Of a stretch of 64,000 nucleotides of DNA, positions 1 through 7,628 are shown piece after piece. The stretch's first letter is position 1. The number at the start of each line of letters is the position of its first letter. The position numbers and the translations under genes are program-made. The stretch is from Oceanicola sp. 22II-s10i. GTDB taxonomy: Bacteria; Pseudomonadota; Alphaproteobacteria; Rhodobacterales; Rhodobacteraceae. The stretch spans positions 780,501 through 844,500 of the forward strand of contig NZ_AQQU01000001.1 in NCBI RefSeq assembly GCF_002210105.1, given 5' to 3'. The notes under the pieces were generated by a model that saw nothing but the letters and a program-made list of their open reading frames with translations, was not told the DNA's origin and ran no database searches.

Positions 1-1
1 C

Positions 2-373
2 TCCGACCTGCTGGTCGCGCCCGTGCCGCTCAGCCGGCGACGATTGATCCGCCGGCGCTACAACCAGTCGGCGCTGCTGGCGCGGGCGCTGGCGGCGGAA
101 CTGGGGGCGGAGGTCTGTCCCGATCTGCTGATCCGCACACGACACACGCCTGTTCTGGACGGGTTGGGGGCCGAGGCGCGGTTCACCACGCTCGACGGTG
201 CGATCGCGGTGCATCCCCGGCGGGAGGGGATCGCGCGGGGCAAAAGGGTGCTGATCGTCGACGACGTGATGACCGCGGGGGCCACCCTCACCGCCTGCAC
301 AATGGCCGCACTCGGCGCCAGTGCGCAGGATGTGACCGTGGCGCTACTGGCGCGCGTGGCCAAAGGCGCCTAA
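2..373 (+). CDS. comF: ComF family phosphoribosyltransferase-like protein, 5' end outside the window
   Basis: The reading frame is open from base 2 with no start, so the N-terminus, which in this family carries a zinc-binding segment, lies upstream. The visible 123 residues begin with DLLVAPVPLS and RRRYNQS, the conserved ComF signature. Near the C-terminus is the type I PRTase PRPP-binding loop VLIVDDVMTAGAT. ComF homologues are linked to uptake and processing of transforming DNA, though the biochemical role in alphaproteobacteria is uncertain. It is followed after 35 bp by the glutaredoxin gene on the same strand, so the two may be co-transcribed. Family assignment is firm; function is inferred. 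Confidence 0.88.
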   Translation, partial: SDLLVAPVPLSRRRLIRRRYNQSALLARALAAELGAEVCPDLLIRTRHTPVLDGLGAEARFTTLDGAIAVHPRREGIARGKRVLIVDDVMTAGATLTACTMAALGASAQDVTVALLARVAKGA

Positions 374-408
374 GTTCCGGCGGAAGCGTTTTCCGCACGG
401 AGGCTCCC

Positions 409-669
409 ATGAAACCCGTGGATATCTACACAACCCCGATCTGTGGCTTCTGCCACGCCGCCAAGCGCCTGCTGTCCGAGAAGGGCGTGGCGTTCAACGA
501 AATCGACGTGATGCGCGCCCCTGACAGGCGGCAGGAGATGATGGACCGCGCGCACGGCCGTCACACCGTGCCGCAGATTTTCGTGGGCGAGACCCATGTC
601 GGCGGCTGCGACGATCTCTATGCGCTCGACCGGGCGGGCAAGCTCGACCCGCTGCTGGCCGACGCATGA
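409..669 (+). CDS. grxC: glutaredoxin 3
   Basis: An 86-residue thioredoxin-fold protein with the dithiol active site C12-G-F-C15, the cis-proline loop TVP (P55) and the GGCDDL glutathione-binding segment at about 65-70. The length is typical of Grx3. It should reduce protein disulfides and mixed glutathione disulfides in the cytoplasm. CGFC replaces the commoner CPYC but occurs in many alphaproteobacterial Grx3 proteins. A good ribosome-binding site (CGGAGG) precedes the ATG. Its stop overlaps the start of the next gene (ATGA), indicating translational coupling. Confidence 0.93.
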   Translation: MKPVDIYTTPICGFCHAAKRLLSEKGVAFNEIDVMRAPDRRQEMMDRAHGRHTVPQIFVGETHVGGCDDLYALDRAGKLDPLLADA

Positions 670-1499
670 AGGCCGCGCTGCTCCAGATCACCTCGTCGGA
701 CGATCCGGCGGCGAACCTTGCCACCGTGACCGCGATGATCCGCGAGGCGGCGGCGAACGGCGCGGGCTTTGTCCTGACGCCCGAGGTCACGAACTGCGTC
801 TCGGCCAGCCGGACCCGGCAGGAAGAGGTGCTGACCATGCCGGAGGAAGATATCTTCCTCGCCGCCATGCCGGACCTCTGCCGTGAACTGGGCATCTGGC
901 TGCTGATCGGCTCGCTCGGGGTCAAGACGACCGATCCCGACGGGCGTTTCGCCAACCGCTCCTTCCTGATCTCGCCCGAGGGCGCGCAGGTGGCGTGGTA
1001 CGACAAGATCCACATGTTCGACGTGCAGGTGTCGGAAACCGAGACCTATCGCGAATCGGCGGGCTACCGGCCGGGCGACCGGGCGGTGGTGGCCGATGCC
1101 GGGTTCGCCAAGATCGGGATGACCGTCTGCTATGACATCCGGTTCCCCAGGCTCTACCGCACGCTGGCCCATGCCGGGGCGCAGGTGCTGACGATCCCCG
1201 CCGCCTTCTCTCCGCTGACCGGGCAGGCGCACTGGGAAAGCCTGCTGCGCGCCCGCGCGATCGAGAACGGGTGCTGGGTGCTGGCCCCCGCGCAGTGCGG
1301 CACGCACGAGGCCTCGCGCGGCCGGGCCCGGTCGACCCACGGACACGGTATCGCGGTCGCGCCCTGGGGCGAGGTCGTCGTGGACCAGGGGACCGAGCCG
1401 GGGATCGCCTATGTCGACCTGGACATCGCCAGGGTGGACGAGGCGCGGGCCAAGGTGCCCTCGATCACCCACGACCGGGAGTTCACGCTGGACGGATGA
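666..1499 (+). CDS. carbon-nitrogen hydrolase (nitrilase superfamily, Nit1/Nit2 type)
   Basis: 277 residues, the normal length for a single-domain nitrilase-superfamily amidase. The catalytic triad is visible: E40 in TPEVTN, K114 in YDKIHMFD and C155 in VCYDIRFP. The last motif and the overall layout match the Nit branch, whose members act as omega-amidases or on deaminated glutathione. The exact substrate cannot be read from sequence. The start overlaps the grxC stop by 4 bp and the stop overlaps the next start (GATGA), so grxC, this gene and the MarR gene form one tightly coupled unit. A link to glutathione metabolism is suggested by the neighbour but is inference. Confidence 0.87.
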   Translation: MKAALLQITSSDDPAANLATVTAMIREAAANGAGFVLTPEVTNCVSASRTRQEEVLTMPEEDIFLAAMPDLCRELGIWLLIGSLGVKTTDPDGRFANRSFLISPEGAQVAWYDKIHMFDVQVSETETYRESAGYRPGDRAVVADAGFAKIGMTVCYDIRFPRLYRTLAHAGAQVLTIPAAFSPLTGQAHWESLLRARAIENGCWVLAPAQCGTHEASRGRARSTHGHGIAVAPWGEVVVDQGTEPGIAYVDLDIARVDEARAKVPSITHDREFTLDG

Positions 1500-1936
1500 A
1501 TGACCCGACCCACTCTCTCGCGGTCACGCTGTTCAGCGAGATCCTGACCTCTGACCAGCTGGTGCGGAACCGGCTGGGCAAGGTCCTGCCGCGCGGGATG
1601 GAGATCAGCCATTTCTCGGTCCTGAACCACCTTGCCCGGACCGGGGGCGAACGCAGCCCGGCGCAGCTGGCCAAGACGTTCCACGTCACGCGCGGGGCGA
1701 TGACCAACACGCTGAACCGGCTGGAAACGTCGGGCTACATCCACGTCCGGCCCGACTGGGACGACGCGCGGCGCAAGATGGTGACGATCTCGCCCGCCGG
1801 GCGTCTGGCGCGGGACACGGCGCTGAGCGCGATCACCCCCATGATCCGCGAACTGGTGGGCGACATGGGCGAGGAGAACGTCCGCGCCGCCCTGCCAATC
1901 CTGCGCGAACTGCGGCTGAAGCTGCAGGGCGACTAA
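1496..1936 (+). CDS. MarR family transcriptional regulator
   Basis: 146 residues from the ATG that overlaps the upstream stop codon. In-frame starts further upstream lie inside the preceding gene and are not used. The core is a MarR winged helix: LAKTFHVTRGAMTNTLNRLE is the recognition helix region and DDARRKMVTISPAGR the wing. The ligand and target genes are unknown. Position in an operon with a glutaredoxin and a nitrilase suggests stress or metabolite sensing, but nothing in the sequence fixes this. Its last 4 bp overlap the convergent antiporter gene. Confidence 0.88.
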   Translation: MNDPTHSLAVTLFSEILTSDQLVRNRLGKVLPRGMEISHFSVLNHLARTGGERSPAQLAKTFHVTRGAMTNTLNRLETSGYIHVRPDWDDARRKMVTISPAGRLARDTALSAITPMIRELVGDMGEENVRAALPILRELRLKLQGD

Positions 1937-2970
1937 CCGGTGCTCGTCTGGATCGCGATGGCGCCGGCGTAGATCGCCAGCATCAACACGCTTTCCACCC
2001 CGATCCCCGCCGGGCCACGCCGTTCCCGCACGATCAGCCCGCCGAGCAGCACGGCGGTCATCAGCGCGGCGGTGGTCAGCCAGAAATAGTCCTGCATCCC
2101 CGCCGCGTGGTAGAGCGATCCGTCGCGATAGGCGGTGTCGGCGGCGGTCAGGAACAGCGTGTCGAACGTGTTGCCGCCGATGATCCCCCCGACCGCAAGC
2201 TGCAGCGCGCCGCGCCGGACGGCGGCAAGTGTCGTGACCAGCTCGGGCAGCGAGGTGACGACGGCGGTCATCAGGGCCCCGACGAGCGAATCCGACAGTC
2301 CCACCCGGTCCGCGATGCCGGAGCCGGAGCGGGCGATGAACCAGCCCGCGATCCCCATGACGGCCATCAGCAGGGCGAAGCCGCCGAACAGCGACAGGTT
2401 CGACTGGCGGGCGCTTTCGTCGTCTTCGTCCTCGGGCGCGTCGGTGCGGGTGTCGCGGGTGCGGACCGGGTGCCACATCGGCTGTTCGCGGGTGATGCGG
2501 CTGACGAACAGACCGCCGACATAGGCGATGAGGATAAGGGCCGACGCTGGGTGAATCGCGAAGAGCGTCCATTCCGGTGTGGTCAGCGCGGCCATCGGCA
2601 GCATCAGCAGCACCATCAGCAGAACGCCCTGAAAGATGTTCGTCACTTCGGCCGCCGCATGTTCGAGGTTGGCCTTGCGGAACAGCAGGTCGGCGAGGGC
2701 GAGAAACGCCGTCTGCGCCGCGATCCCGCCGATGGAGTTCGAGAAGGCGAGCGAGGCGCGGCCGTCCAGCGCGGCGGTGACCGAGACCACCGTGCCGGAG
2801 AGCGAGGTGGCGGCCCCGAGGATCACGCCGCCCACGATCGCCTCGCCCAGCCCTGTGCGATCCGCGATCCGGTCGGCGATGCCGGTCATGCGGATACCGC
2901 TGAGGCAGATGACGGCCCCGGCGGCGGCAAAGATCGCGATGAGAACGGGAAGGGAGGCGTCGCTCAGCAC
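1933..2970 (-). CDS. sodium/calcium exchanger family membrane antiporter
   Basis: 345 residues with about ten hydrophobic segments in two halves. Each half carries an alpha-repeat-like motif of the CaCA superfamily: GAATSLSGTVVSVTAAL with SNSIGGIAAQ in the first, VTSLPELVTTLAAV with VGGIIGGNTFDTLF in the second. The second repeat is canonical; in the first, the usual glutamate of the TSLPE motif is replaced (TSLSG). A charged cytoplasmic loop rich in D/E separates the halves. It starts with GTG. The cation could be Ca2+, Na+ or K+; family is certain, specificity is not. The terminal 4 bp overlap the convergent MarR gene. Confidence 0.85.
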   Translation of the reverse strand: MLSDASLPVLIAIFAAAGAVICLSGIRMTGIADRIADRTGLGEAIVGGVILGAATSLSGTVVSVTAALDGRASLAFSNSIGGIAAQTAFLALADLLFRKANLEHAAAEVTNIFQGVLLMVLLMLPMAALTTPEWTLFAIHPASALILIAYVGGLFVSRITREQPMWHPVRTRDTRTDAPEDEDDESARQSNLSLFGGFALLMAVMGIAGWFIARSGSGIADRVGLSDSLVGALMTAVVTSLPELVTTLAAVRRGALQLAVGGIIGGNTFDTLFLTAADTAYRDGSLYHAAGMQDYFWLTTAALMTAVLLGGLIVRERRGPAGIGVESVLMLAIYAGAIAIQTSTG

Positions 2971-3054
2971 GGACCTGTCCCGTGTGGCGGGGCGGGGGTG
3001 TGTTCGGGGCGTCGCATGGGGCCATAACGCGGCCCCGGTGCGCGGGTTCCGGGA

Positions 3055-3801
3055 TCAGCTGCGGCGGACGGCTGCGGTGACGTAGTTCACCGTCAGGTCA
3101 CGGTCCGAGATGTGCCATTGCCAGGACACCGGGTTGAAGACGTAGCCCTTGCGGTCCACCGGCTCCATCCCCGCCTTGCGGATCAGGTCGAAGAGTTCGT
3201 CCGGGGTGATGAACTTCGACCATTCGTGGGTGCCCTTGGGCAGCCAGCGCATCACCCATTCCGCGCCCACGATCGCCATGGCAAAGCTCTTGGGGTTGCG
3301 GTTGATCGTGGAGCACAGGTGCAGGCCGCCGGGTTTCAGCAGATCGTGGCAGGCGGTCAGGTAGGCCAGCGGGTCGGAGACGTGTTCGACCACTTCCATG
3401 TTCAGGACCACGTCGAACCTTTCGCCCGCCGCCGCCATCGCCTCGGCCGTGGTGTGGCGATAGTCGATGTCGAGCCCGGACTGTTCGGCGTGCAGACGGG
3501 CGACGGGAATGTTCCGCTCCGCCGCATCGGCGCCGACCACCGTGGCGCCCAGACGGGCCATCGGTTCGCACAGCAGACCGCCGCCGCAGCCGATATCCAG
3601 CAGGCGCAGGCCGGCGAATGGCCGGGACGACGCAAGGTCACGGTCGAATTCCTCGGCGATCTGGCGCGTGATGTAGTCCAGCCGCACCGGGTTCATCATG
3701 TGGAGCGGTTTGAACTTGCCCGTCGGGTCCCACCATTCCGCCGCCATCGCCTCGAACTTGGCGACTTCTTTCGGGTCAATGGTGGTCGGTGCGTCGGTCA
3801 T
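3055..3801 (-). CDS. ubiG: bifunctional 2-polyprenyl-6-hydroxyphenol methylase / 3-demethylubiquinol 3-O-methyltransferase
   Basis: 248 residues. UbiG performs both O-methylations of ubiquinone biosynthesis using S-adenosylmethionine. The family's N-terminal AEWWDP segment is at residues 21-26, SAM-binding motif I is LLDIGCGGG at 67-75, and the post-motif [14 protein letters not shown] is present. The C-terminal [14 protein letters not shown] segment is also characteristic. It is transcribed divergently from proline iminopeptidase with a 49-bp gap, too short for large separate promoters, so the two may share a regulatory region. Confidence 0.95.
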   Translation of the reverse strand: MTDAPTTIDPKEVAKFEAMAAEWWDPTGKFKPLHMMNPVRLDYITRQIAEEFDRDLASSRPFAGLRLLDIGCGGGLLCEPMARLGATVVGADAAERNIPVARLHAEQSGLDIDYRHTTAEAMAAAGERFDVVLNMEVVEHVSDPLAYLTACHDLLKPGGLHLCSTINRNPKSFAMAIVGAEWVMRWLPKGTHEWSKFITPDELFDLIRKAGMEPVDRKGYVFNPVSWQWHISDRDLTVNYVTAAVRRS

Positions 3802-3850
3802 GGATCAACTCATTCTGGCGTCCGGTTGTGCCCCCCTATATAGGACGAAT

Positions 3851-4828
3851 ATGGACAAATACTCCGGCCAAAAGAGCGCAGCCCATTTCCTCTATCCGCC
3901 GATCGACCCGTTCGATCGCCGGATGCTGGAGGTCGGGAATGGTCATACCGTCTACATGGAACAGTCCGGCAAGCCGGACGGCATTCCGGTCGTGGTTCTG
4001 CACGGCGGGCCGGGGGGCGGATGCAGCCCGGCGATGCGGCGCTATTTCGACCCCGAGAAATACCACGTGATCCTGTTCGACCAGCGCGGCTGTGGCCGGT
4101 CGCGGCCCCATGCCAGCGTCTATGCCAACACGACGTGGGACCTGGTGCGCGACATCGAACAGATCCGCGAAACCGTGGGTGTCGAGCGCTGGGCGGTTTT
4201 CGGCGGCAGCTGGGGCGCGACACTGGCGCTGATCTATGCCCAGACCCATCCAGACCGGGTCAGTCACCTGATCCTGCGCGGCGTCTTCCTGATGACGCAG
4301 GCCGAGCTGGACTGGTTCTATGGCGGCGGCGCGGGCAATTTCTGGCCCGAAGCCTGGGCGCGGTTCGCGGGGATCATCCCCGAGGACGAGCGCGACGACA
4401 TGATCGCGGCATACCACAAGCGCCTGTTCTCCGGAAACCAGGCCGAAGAGGTGCGCTATGCCCGCGCCTGGTCGCAGTGGGAAAACGCGCTGGCCTCGAT
4501 GTCGTCCAGCGGGCTGGGGGGCGAGCCGCCGGGCGACTATGCCCGCGCCTTCGCCCGGCTCGAGAACCACTATTTCACGAACAACGGCTTCCTTGAGGAA
4601 GACGGGCACATCCTGAACCGGATGGACCGGATCGGCGATATTCCCGGCGTCATCGTTCAGGGCCGCTACGACATGATCTGTCCACCGCGCATGGCCTACG
4701 AACTGTCGTCGCGCTGGCCCAATTCCGAACTCAGGATGGCCAGCCATTCCGGCCACGCCCTGTCCGAACCGCAGATCAGCGAGGAGCTGGTGCGCGCGAT
4801 GGACCGGATCGCGGCGCAGGACGATTAA
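3851..4828 (+). CDS. pip: proline iminopeptidase (alpha/beta hydrolase)
   Basis: 325 residues from the ATG preceded by AGGACGAAT; this start gives the usual family N-terminus. The oxyanion-hole motif HGGPGGG is at 51-57 and the nucleophile elbow GGSWG has S120. D274 (GRYDMICPP) and H302 (HSGHALSE) complete the triad. DQRGCGRSRPH after strand 4 is diagnostic for peptidase family S33. The enzyme removes N-terminal proline from small peptides in the cytoplasm. Its stop overlaps the end of the convergent SRPBCC gene by 4 bp. Confidence 0.93.
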   Translation: MDKYSGQKSAAHFLYPPIDPFDRRMLEVGNGHTVYMEQSGKPDGIPVVVLHGGPGGGCSPAMRRYFDPEKYHVILFDQRGCGRSRPHASVYANTTWDLVRDIEQIRETVGVERWAVFGGSWGATLALIYAQTHPDRVSHLILRGVFLMTQAELDWFYGGGAGNFWPEAWARFAGIIPEDERDDMIAAYHKRLFSGNQAEEVRYARAWSQWENALASMSSSGLGGEPPGDYARAFARLENHYFTNNGFLEEDGHILNRMDRIGDIPGVIVQGRYDMICPPRMAYELSSRWPNSELRMASHSGHALSEPQISEELVRAMDRIAAQDD

Positions 4829-5274
4829 CGATACATCCCTGCCCGCAGGTTGATGCCGTGTTCCAGCCAGGCCTTCATGGCGCAGATCATCTGTGACCAG
4901 CCCATGCAGTTGCCGTAGGACTGCCTGATCCCGTCGTCGCCGGGGTCGAACCCTTCCTCTGTGATCGACACGAGCGTCCGCCCGTCCTCCAGCGCCTCGA
5001 ACCGCATGGTGACGAGGGTGTTGGCCGGATGCTCCGGCGTCTCGCCGCCCCATTTCAGGACGATGCGGGTGTTCTGTTCGACCTCGGTCACGAAGACCGG
5101 GAAGGCGCCGGGGAAGTCATGGAAATCCCACGTAACCGTCGCGCCGGGCGTCAGGCGCCCCTTGGCGCCGCCCGTGGTGAAGTATTCCGACAGAATGCCG
5201 GGATCGACGACCGCCTCGAACACCTCTTCGACCGGTTTCGCGATGCGGCCGCTGACTTCGAACCTCGGTTTCAT
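4825..5274 (-). CDS. SRPBCC domain protein (AHSA1/CalC-like), partner of the ArsR regulator
   Basis: 149 residues. The start chosen is the ATG giving MKPRFEVSGRI, the normal beginning of this small-molecule-binding helix-grip fold. The frame stays open upstream, but that part runs through the divergent arsR gene. Features include FEAVVDPGILSEYFT at the N-terminus and a C-terminal QSYGNCMGWSQMICAMKAWLE. AHSA1-like proteins commonly sit next to ArsR regulators, where the regulator controls the binding protein. Here the two genes are divergent with 46 bp between them. The ligand is unknown. Confidence 0.85.
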   Translation of the reverse strand: MKPRFEVSGRIAKPVEEVFEAVVDPGILSEYFTTGGAKGRLTPGATVTWDFHDFPGAFPVFVTEVEQNTRIVLKWGGETPEHPANTLVTMRFEALEDGRTLVSITEEGFDPGDDGIRQSYGNCMGWSQMICAMKAWLEHGINLRAGMYR

Positions 5275-5302
5275 GACGGCTCCTGTTGCGTGGTGTCTAC
5301 AT

Positions 5303-5322
5303 ATGTTATAGATTCGTAACAT
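5303..5322. promoter_or_regulatory. inverted repeat, probable ArsR operator
   Basis: ATGTTA (5303-5308) and TAACAT (5317-5322) form a perfect inverted repeat with an 8-bp spacer in the short divergent gap between the SRPBCC and ArsR genes. The right arm includes the first two bases of the arsR start codon, so a bound repressor would block both directions. Assignment to ArsR is by position and symmetry. Confidence 0.6.
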
Positions 5323-5674
5323 GTCAGAACAGCCCGACGACGACAAGGTTTTCCGCGCGCTCGCCTCGCCGCACCGGCGGCGGATCATGGACCTGCTGCG
5401 CGAGGAACCGATGACCACCGGCGCGCTGGATGCACGTCTGCCGGAACTTGGGCGCTGCGCGGTGATGCAGCATCTGGGGGTGCTGGAAGAGGCCGGGATC
5501 GTCGTCGCGCGGAGGCAGGGGCGGCTCAGGTGGAACCACCTCGACGTGATGCCGATCAAGCGGATCAACGACCGCTGGATCGGGGATTACGCCAGCGGCG
5601 CGGTCGGACTGATCGCGCGCTTGAAATCGGAACTGGAAGGGGCCGGGGAAGCGACCGCCGTCACTTCCCCTTGA
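5321..5674 (+). CDS. ArsR family helix-turn-helix regulator
   Basis: 117 residues forming a single winged helix. FRALASPHRRRIMDLL, LGRCAVMQHLGVLEEAGIV and the wing VARRQGRLRWNHLD follow the ArsR/SmtB fold. No CVC-type metal site is visible, so it is unlikely to be a classic metal sensor; it fits the metal-independent ArsR regulators that partner SRPBCC proteins. No ribosome-binding site is evident before the ATG, and the operator overlaps the start. The transcript may therefore be leaderless. The 3' end overlaps the convergent thioesterase by 14 bp. Confidence 0.86.
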   Translation: MSEQPDDDKVFRALASPHRRRIMDLLREEPMTTGALDARLPELGRCAVMQHLGVLEEAGIVVARRQGRLRWNHLDVMPIKRINDRWIGDYASGAVGLIARLKSELEGAGEATAVTSP

Positions 5675-6083
5675 ACTTGCGCCAGATCCCGTGGGCGCGG
5701 CCGATCAGCTCTCCGTCCGCGTGCACTTCGCTTTCCATGAAGGTCATGGTGCCGGTCTGCTTGGTGATCTTGGGGTAGAGGATCACGAAGGTCCCGATCT
5801 GGCCCGCGCCGATGAAGTCGTAGCTGAAGTTCACCGTCGCCACCGGCTTGCCGCCGTTTGCGTGGCGGACCTGACGGCCCATGCCCCGGTCGGCCAGCGT
5901 CATCAGCATCCCGCCCTGCACGACGCCGTTGATGTTGCGGTGATAGTCGTCCGCGATGAAGCCGATGATCTCGCCGCCCTTGCCGTCGTCCTTGCGCCAG
6001 AACGGTCCGACGTGACCGATAAAGCCGTCATCCTCGACCTTTTCCCAGCCTTCGCCCGGCGGCGTCTTCATCACGTCCTTCAT
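5661..6083 (-). CDS. PaaI family hotdog-fold thioesterase
   Basis: 140 residues of single hotdog domain: GFIADDYHRNINGVVQGGML followed by TLADRGMGRQV is the PaaI/4HBT signature, with D in TLADRGMG at the usual active-site position. Such enzymes hydrolyse acyl-CoA thioesters; the acyl group is not predictable. It is the downstream partner of the membrane protein gene at 6151-6849 on the same strand. Confidence 0.83.
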   Translation of the reverse strand: MKDVMKTPPGEGWEKVEDDGFIGHVGPFWRKDDGKGGEIIGFIADDYHRNINGVVQGGMLMTLADRGMGRQVRHANGGKPVATVNFSYDFIGAGQIGTFVILYPKITKQTGTMTFMESEVHADGELIGRAHGIWRKFKGK

Positions 6084-6150
6084 TGCATGCGATCCTCATG
6101 TATCCTGTCCGGCGCAGGGCTAGCACGGGATGCGGGCAAGGGGAATGCCG

Positions 6151-6849
6151 TCAGGCCGCTCCGGCACGTGTGCGATACTTGCGGGACAGCAGCAGTTCGG
6201 CGCGGCCCTTGGTCAGCCACGCGATGCCGAAGGCCCAGACCCCGCCCGCTTCGCACCAGAAGACGATGGCATTGTCCTGAACGAAGGCCTGCGCCGCCTC
6301 GCCGCCGCGGGCGCGCAGGTAGGCCGAGAGGGTGGCCAGCAGCCCCGCACCGATGATCGCGACACCGCAGGCGCGGTAGATGCGGCGGCGCGCGGGGCTG
6401 GCGGTGCGGGCGAATTTCACGAGGCACATGTAGGCGAGCGAGAACAGGAACACCTGCGCGGCGAGGTAATGCGCGCCGACCGCCACCTTCAGGCCGACGG
6501 CGGCCTGCGTGACGGTGATGATGTCTCCGGTCTGCGATTCGTTGGGGAAGAGCGCCACCGCGAGCGCGGCGAAGCCTGCGAGGCTGGTGACGAAGTCGTC
6601 CGACACCCGCTCGGCCCCCTCGGGCCCGTGGCCCTTGTAGGCGATCAGGAACATCCCGATGGCAAAAAGGCAGCCGACGAAGATGTCCCGCTGAAGGCTG
6701 TGATAATAGTCACTCATCGACGGCAGGATGCGCGCGTCCTCGACCAGACCGGCGGCGAGCAGCAGGAAGGGCAGGGCAATCCCCAGCCCGCCCAGCACCT
6801 GCCGGACGCGGTAGTAGGATATGGCCATTTCGACGGTGGGATCCTTCAT
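6151..6849 (-). CDS. integral membrane protein of unknown function
   Basis: 232 residues from an ATG (MKDPTVEMA); the frame remains open far upstream through rimP, but that part is antisense to it. I count about six transmembrane segments: residues near 18-36, 55-70, 85-105, 120-145, 165-185 and 205-225. The segment [15 protein letters not shown] between the first two helices resembles small DUF998-like or Frag1/DRAM-like membrane proteins. No catalytic motif is visible. Its 5' end faces the rimP promoter region, so it may be divergently expressed from the same intergenic area. Confidence 0.7.
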   Translation of the reverse strand: MKDPTVEMAISYYRVRQVLGGLGIALPFLLLAAGLVEDARILPSMSDYYHSLQRDIFVGCLFAIGMFLIAYKGHGPEGAERVSDDFVTSLAGFAALAVALFPNESQTGDIITVTQAAVGLKVAVGAHYLAAQVFLFSLAYMCLVKFARTASPARRRIYRACGVAIIGAGLLATLSAYLRARGGEAAQAFVQDNAIVFWCEAGGVWAFGIAWLTKGRAELLLSRKYRTRAGAA

Positions 6850-6919
6850 GTGCGCACCTCTCTGCCCCGTGGCCATGCTGCGCCCCCGGCGGGTTTCGCG
6901 CAAGGCGGGCCGGCGGGAC

Positions 6920-6948
6920 TTGCGCGGCCCCCCGATTCCCCCTATATG
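6920..6948 (+). promoter_or_regulatory. promoter of the rimP-nusA-infB operon
   Basis: TTGCGC (6920-6925) and TATATG (6943-6948) are separated by exactly 17 bp, a good sigma-70-type arrangement. Transcription would start near 6955, giving a leader of about 90 nt before rimP. Confidence 0.55.
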
Positions 6949-7002
6949 CGCGTCATCAGCGGCGCGCCGGTCCTGCACCGAAGCTCCACCGGGAAACATC
7001 GT

Positions 7003-7024
7003 CGGGCCGCGCGCCCGTTTTTTT
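7003..7024 (+). terminator. terminator-like hairpin in the rimP leader (possible attenuator)
   Basis: CGGGC (7003-7007) pairs with GCCCG (7013-7017) and is followed by seven T residues (7018-7024). It lies between the predicted promoter and the rimP start, 20 nt before the ATG. The 3' arm also overlaps GCGCGCC (7009-7015), which could pair with GGCGCGC at 6961-6967 instead, giving a possible antiterminator. Confidence 0.5.
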
Positions 7025-7044
7025 GTGCCCCGAAAGGCCCCCGT

Positions 7045-7623
7045 ATGACCGACCTGATCGCCAAAGCCGCCATCGACCGGCGCCTGGCCGAGATCGTCAC
7101 CCCCGTGATCGAAGACATGGGCTTCGAACTGGTTCGCATCCGCCTGATGGGCGGGGCCATGTCCAGCAAGACCTTGCAGATCATGGCGGAACGTCCCGGC
7201 GGCGGGATCGAGGTGGACGAGTGTGCAAAGATCTCGACCGCCGTCTCCGCTGTGCTGGATGTCGAGGACCCGATCACCGACCCCTACGCGCTGGAGGTCT
7301 CCAGCCCCGGCATCGACCGTCCGCTGACCCGGCTGAAGGATTTCGACACCTACGAAGGTTACGAGGCCCGGATCGAGACCGAGCAGATGATCGACGGGCA
7401 GCGCCGCTTCAAGGGCGTGCTGGCCGGGGTCGAGGACGACGAGGTTCTGATCAACATCGAACAGGGCACCGTCGGGCTGAAATTCGACTGGCTGTCCGAC
7501 GCCAAGCTGGTCCTGACGGACGAGCTGATCAAGGAAATGCTCAAGGCCCGGAAAGACGCGGGCCAGCTTGACGAAAGCGCCTTCGACGAGATCGAGGCGG
7601 ATAATGGTTCCGAGGAGGACTAA
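7045..7623 (+). CDS. rimP: ribosome maturation factor RimP
   Basis: 192 residues from the ATG at MTDLIAK. RimP is required for 30S subunit maturation. The conserved N-terminal domain shows [12 protein letters not shown] and [20 protein letters not shown], followed by the family signature [14 protein letters not shown], then the SH3-like C-terminal half. It is the first gene of the rimP-nusA-ylxR-infB operon, five bases upstream of nusA, as in many bacteria. The acidic tail [11 protein letters not shown] is usual in alphaproteobacteria. Confidence 0.95.
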   Translation: MTDLIAKAAIDRRLAEIVTPVIEDMGFELVRIRLMGGAMSSKTLQIMAERPGGGIEVDECAKISTAVSAVLDVEDPITDPYALEVSSPGIDRPLTRLKDFDTYEGYEARIETEQMIDGQRRFKGVLAGVEDDEVLINIEQGTVGLKFDWLSDAKLVLTDELIKEMLKARKDAGQLDESAFDEIEADNGSEED

Positions 7624-7628
7624 GGGAT

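Noticed and set aside
2..373. Shortened comF as a pseudogene
   Set aside because: The frame is open to the left window edge; the missing N-terminus is due to the window boundary.
2107..3027. Open frame opposite the antiporter gene
   Set aside because: The composition is G/R/A/D-rich with no recognisable domain, and the minus strand encodes a clear membrane antiporter.
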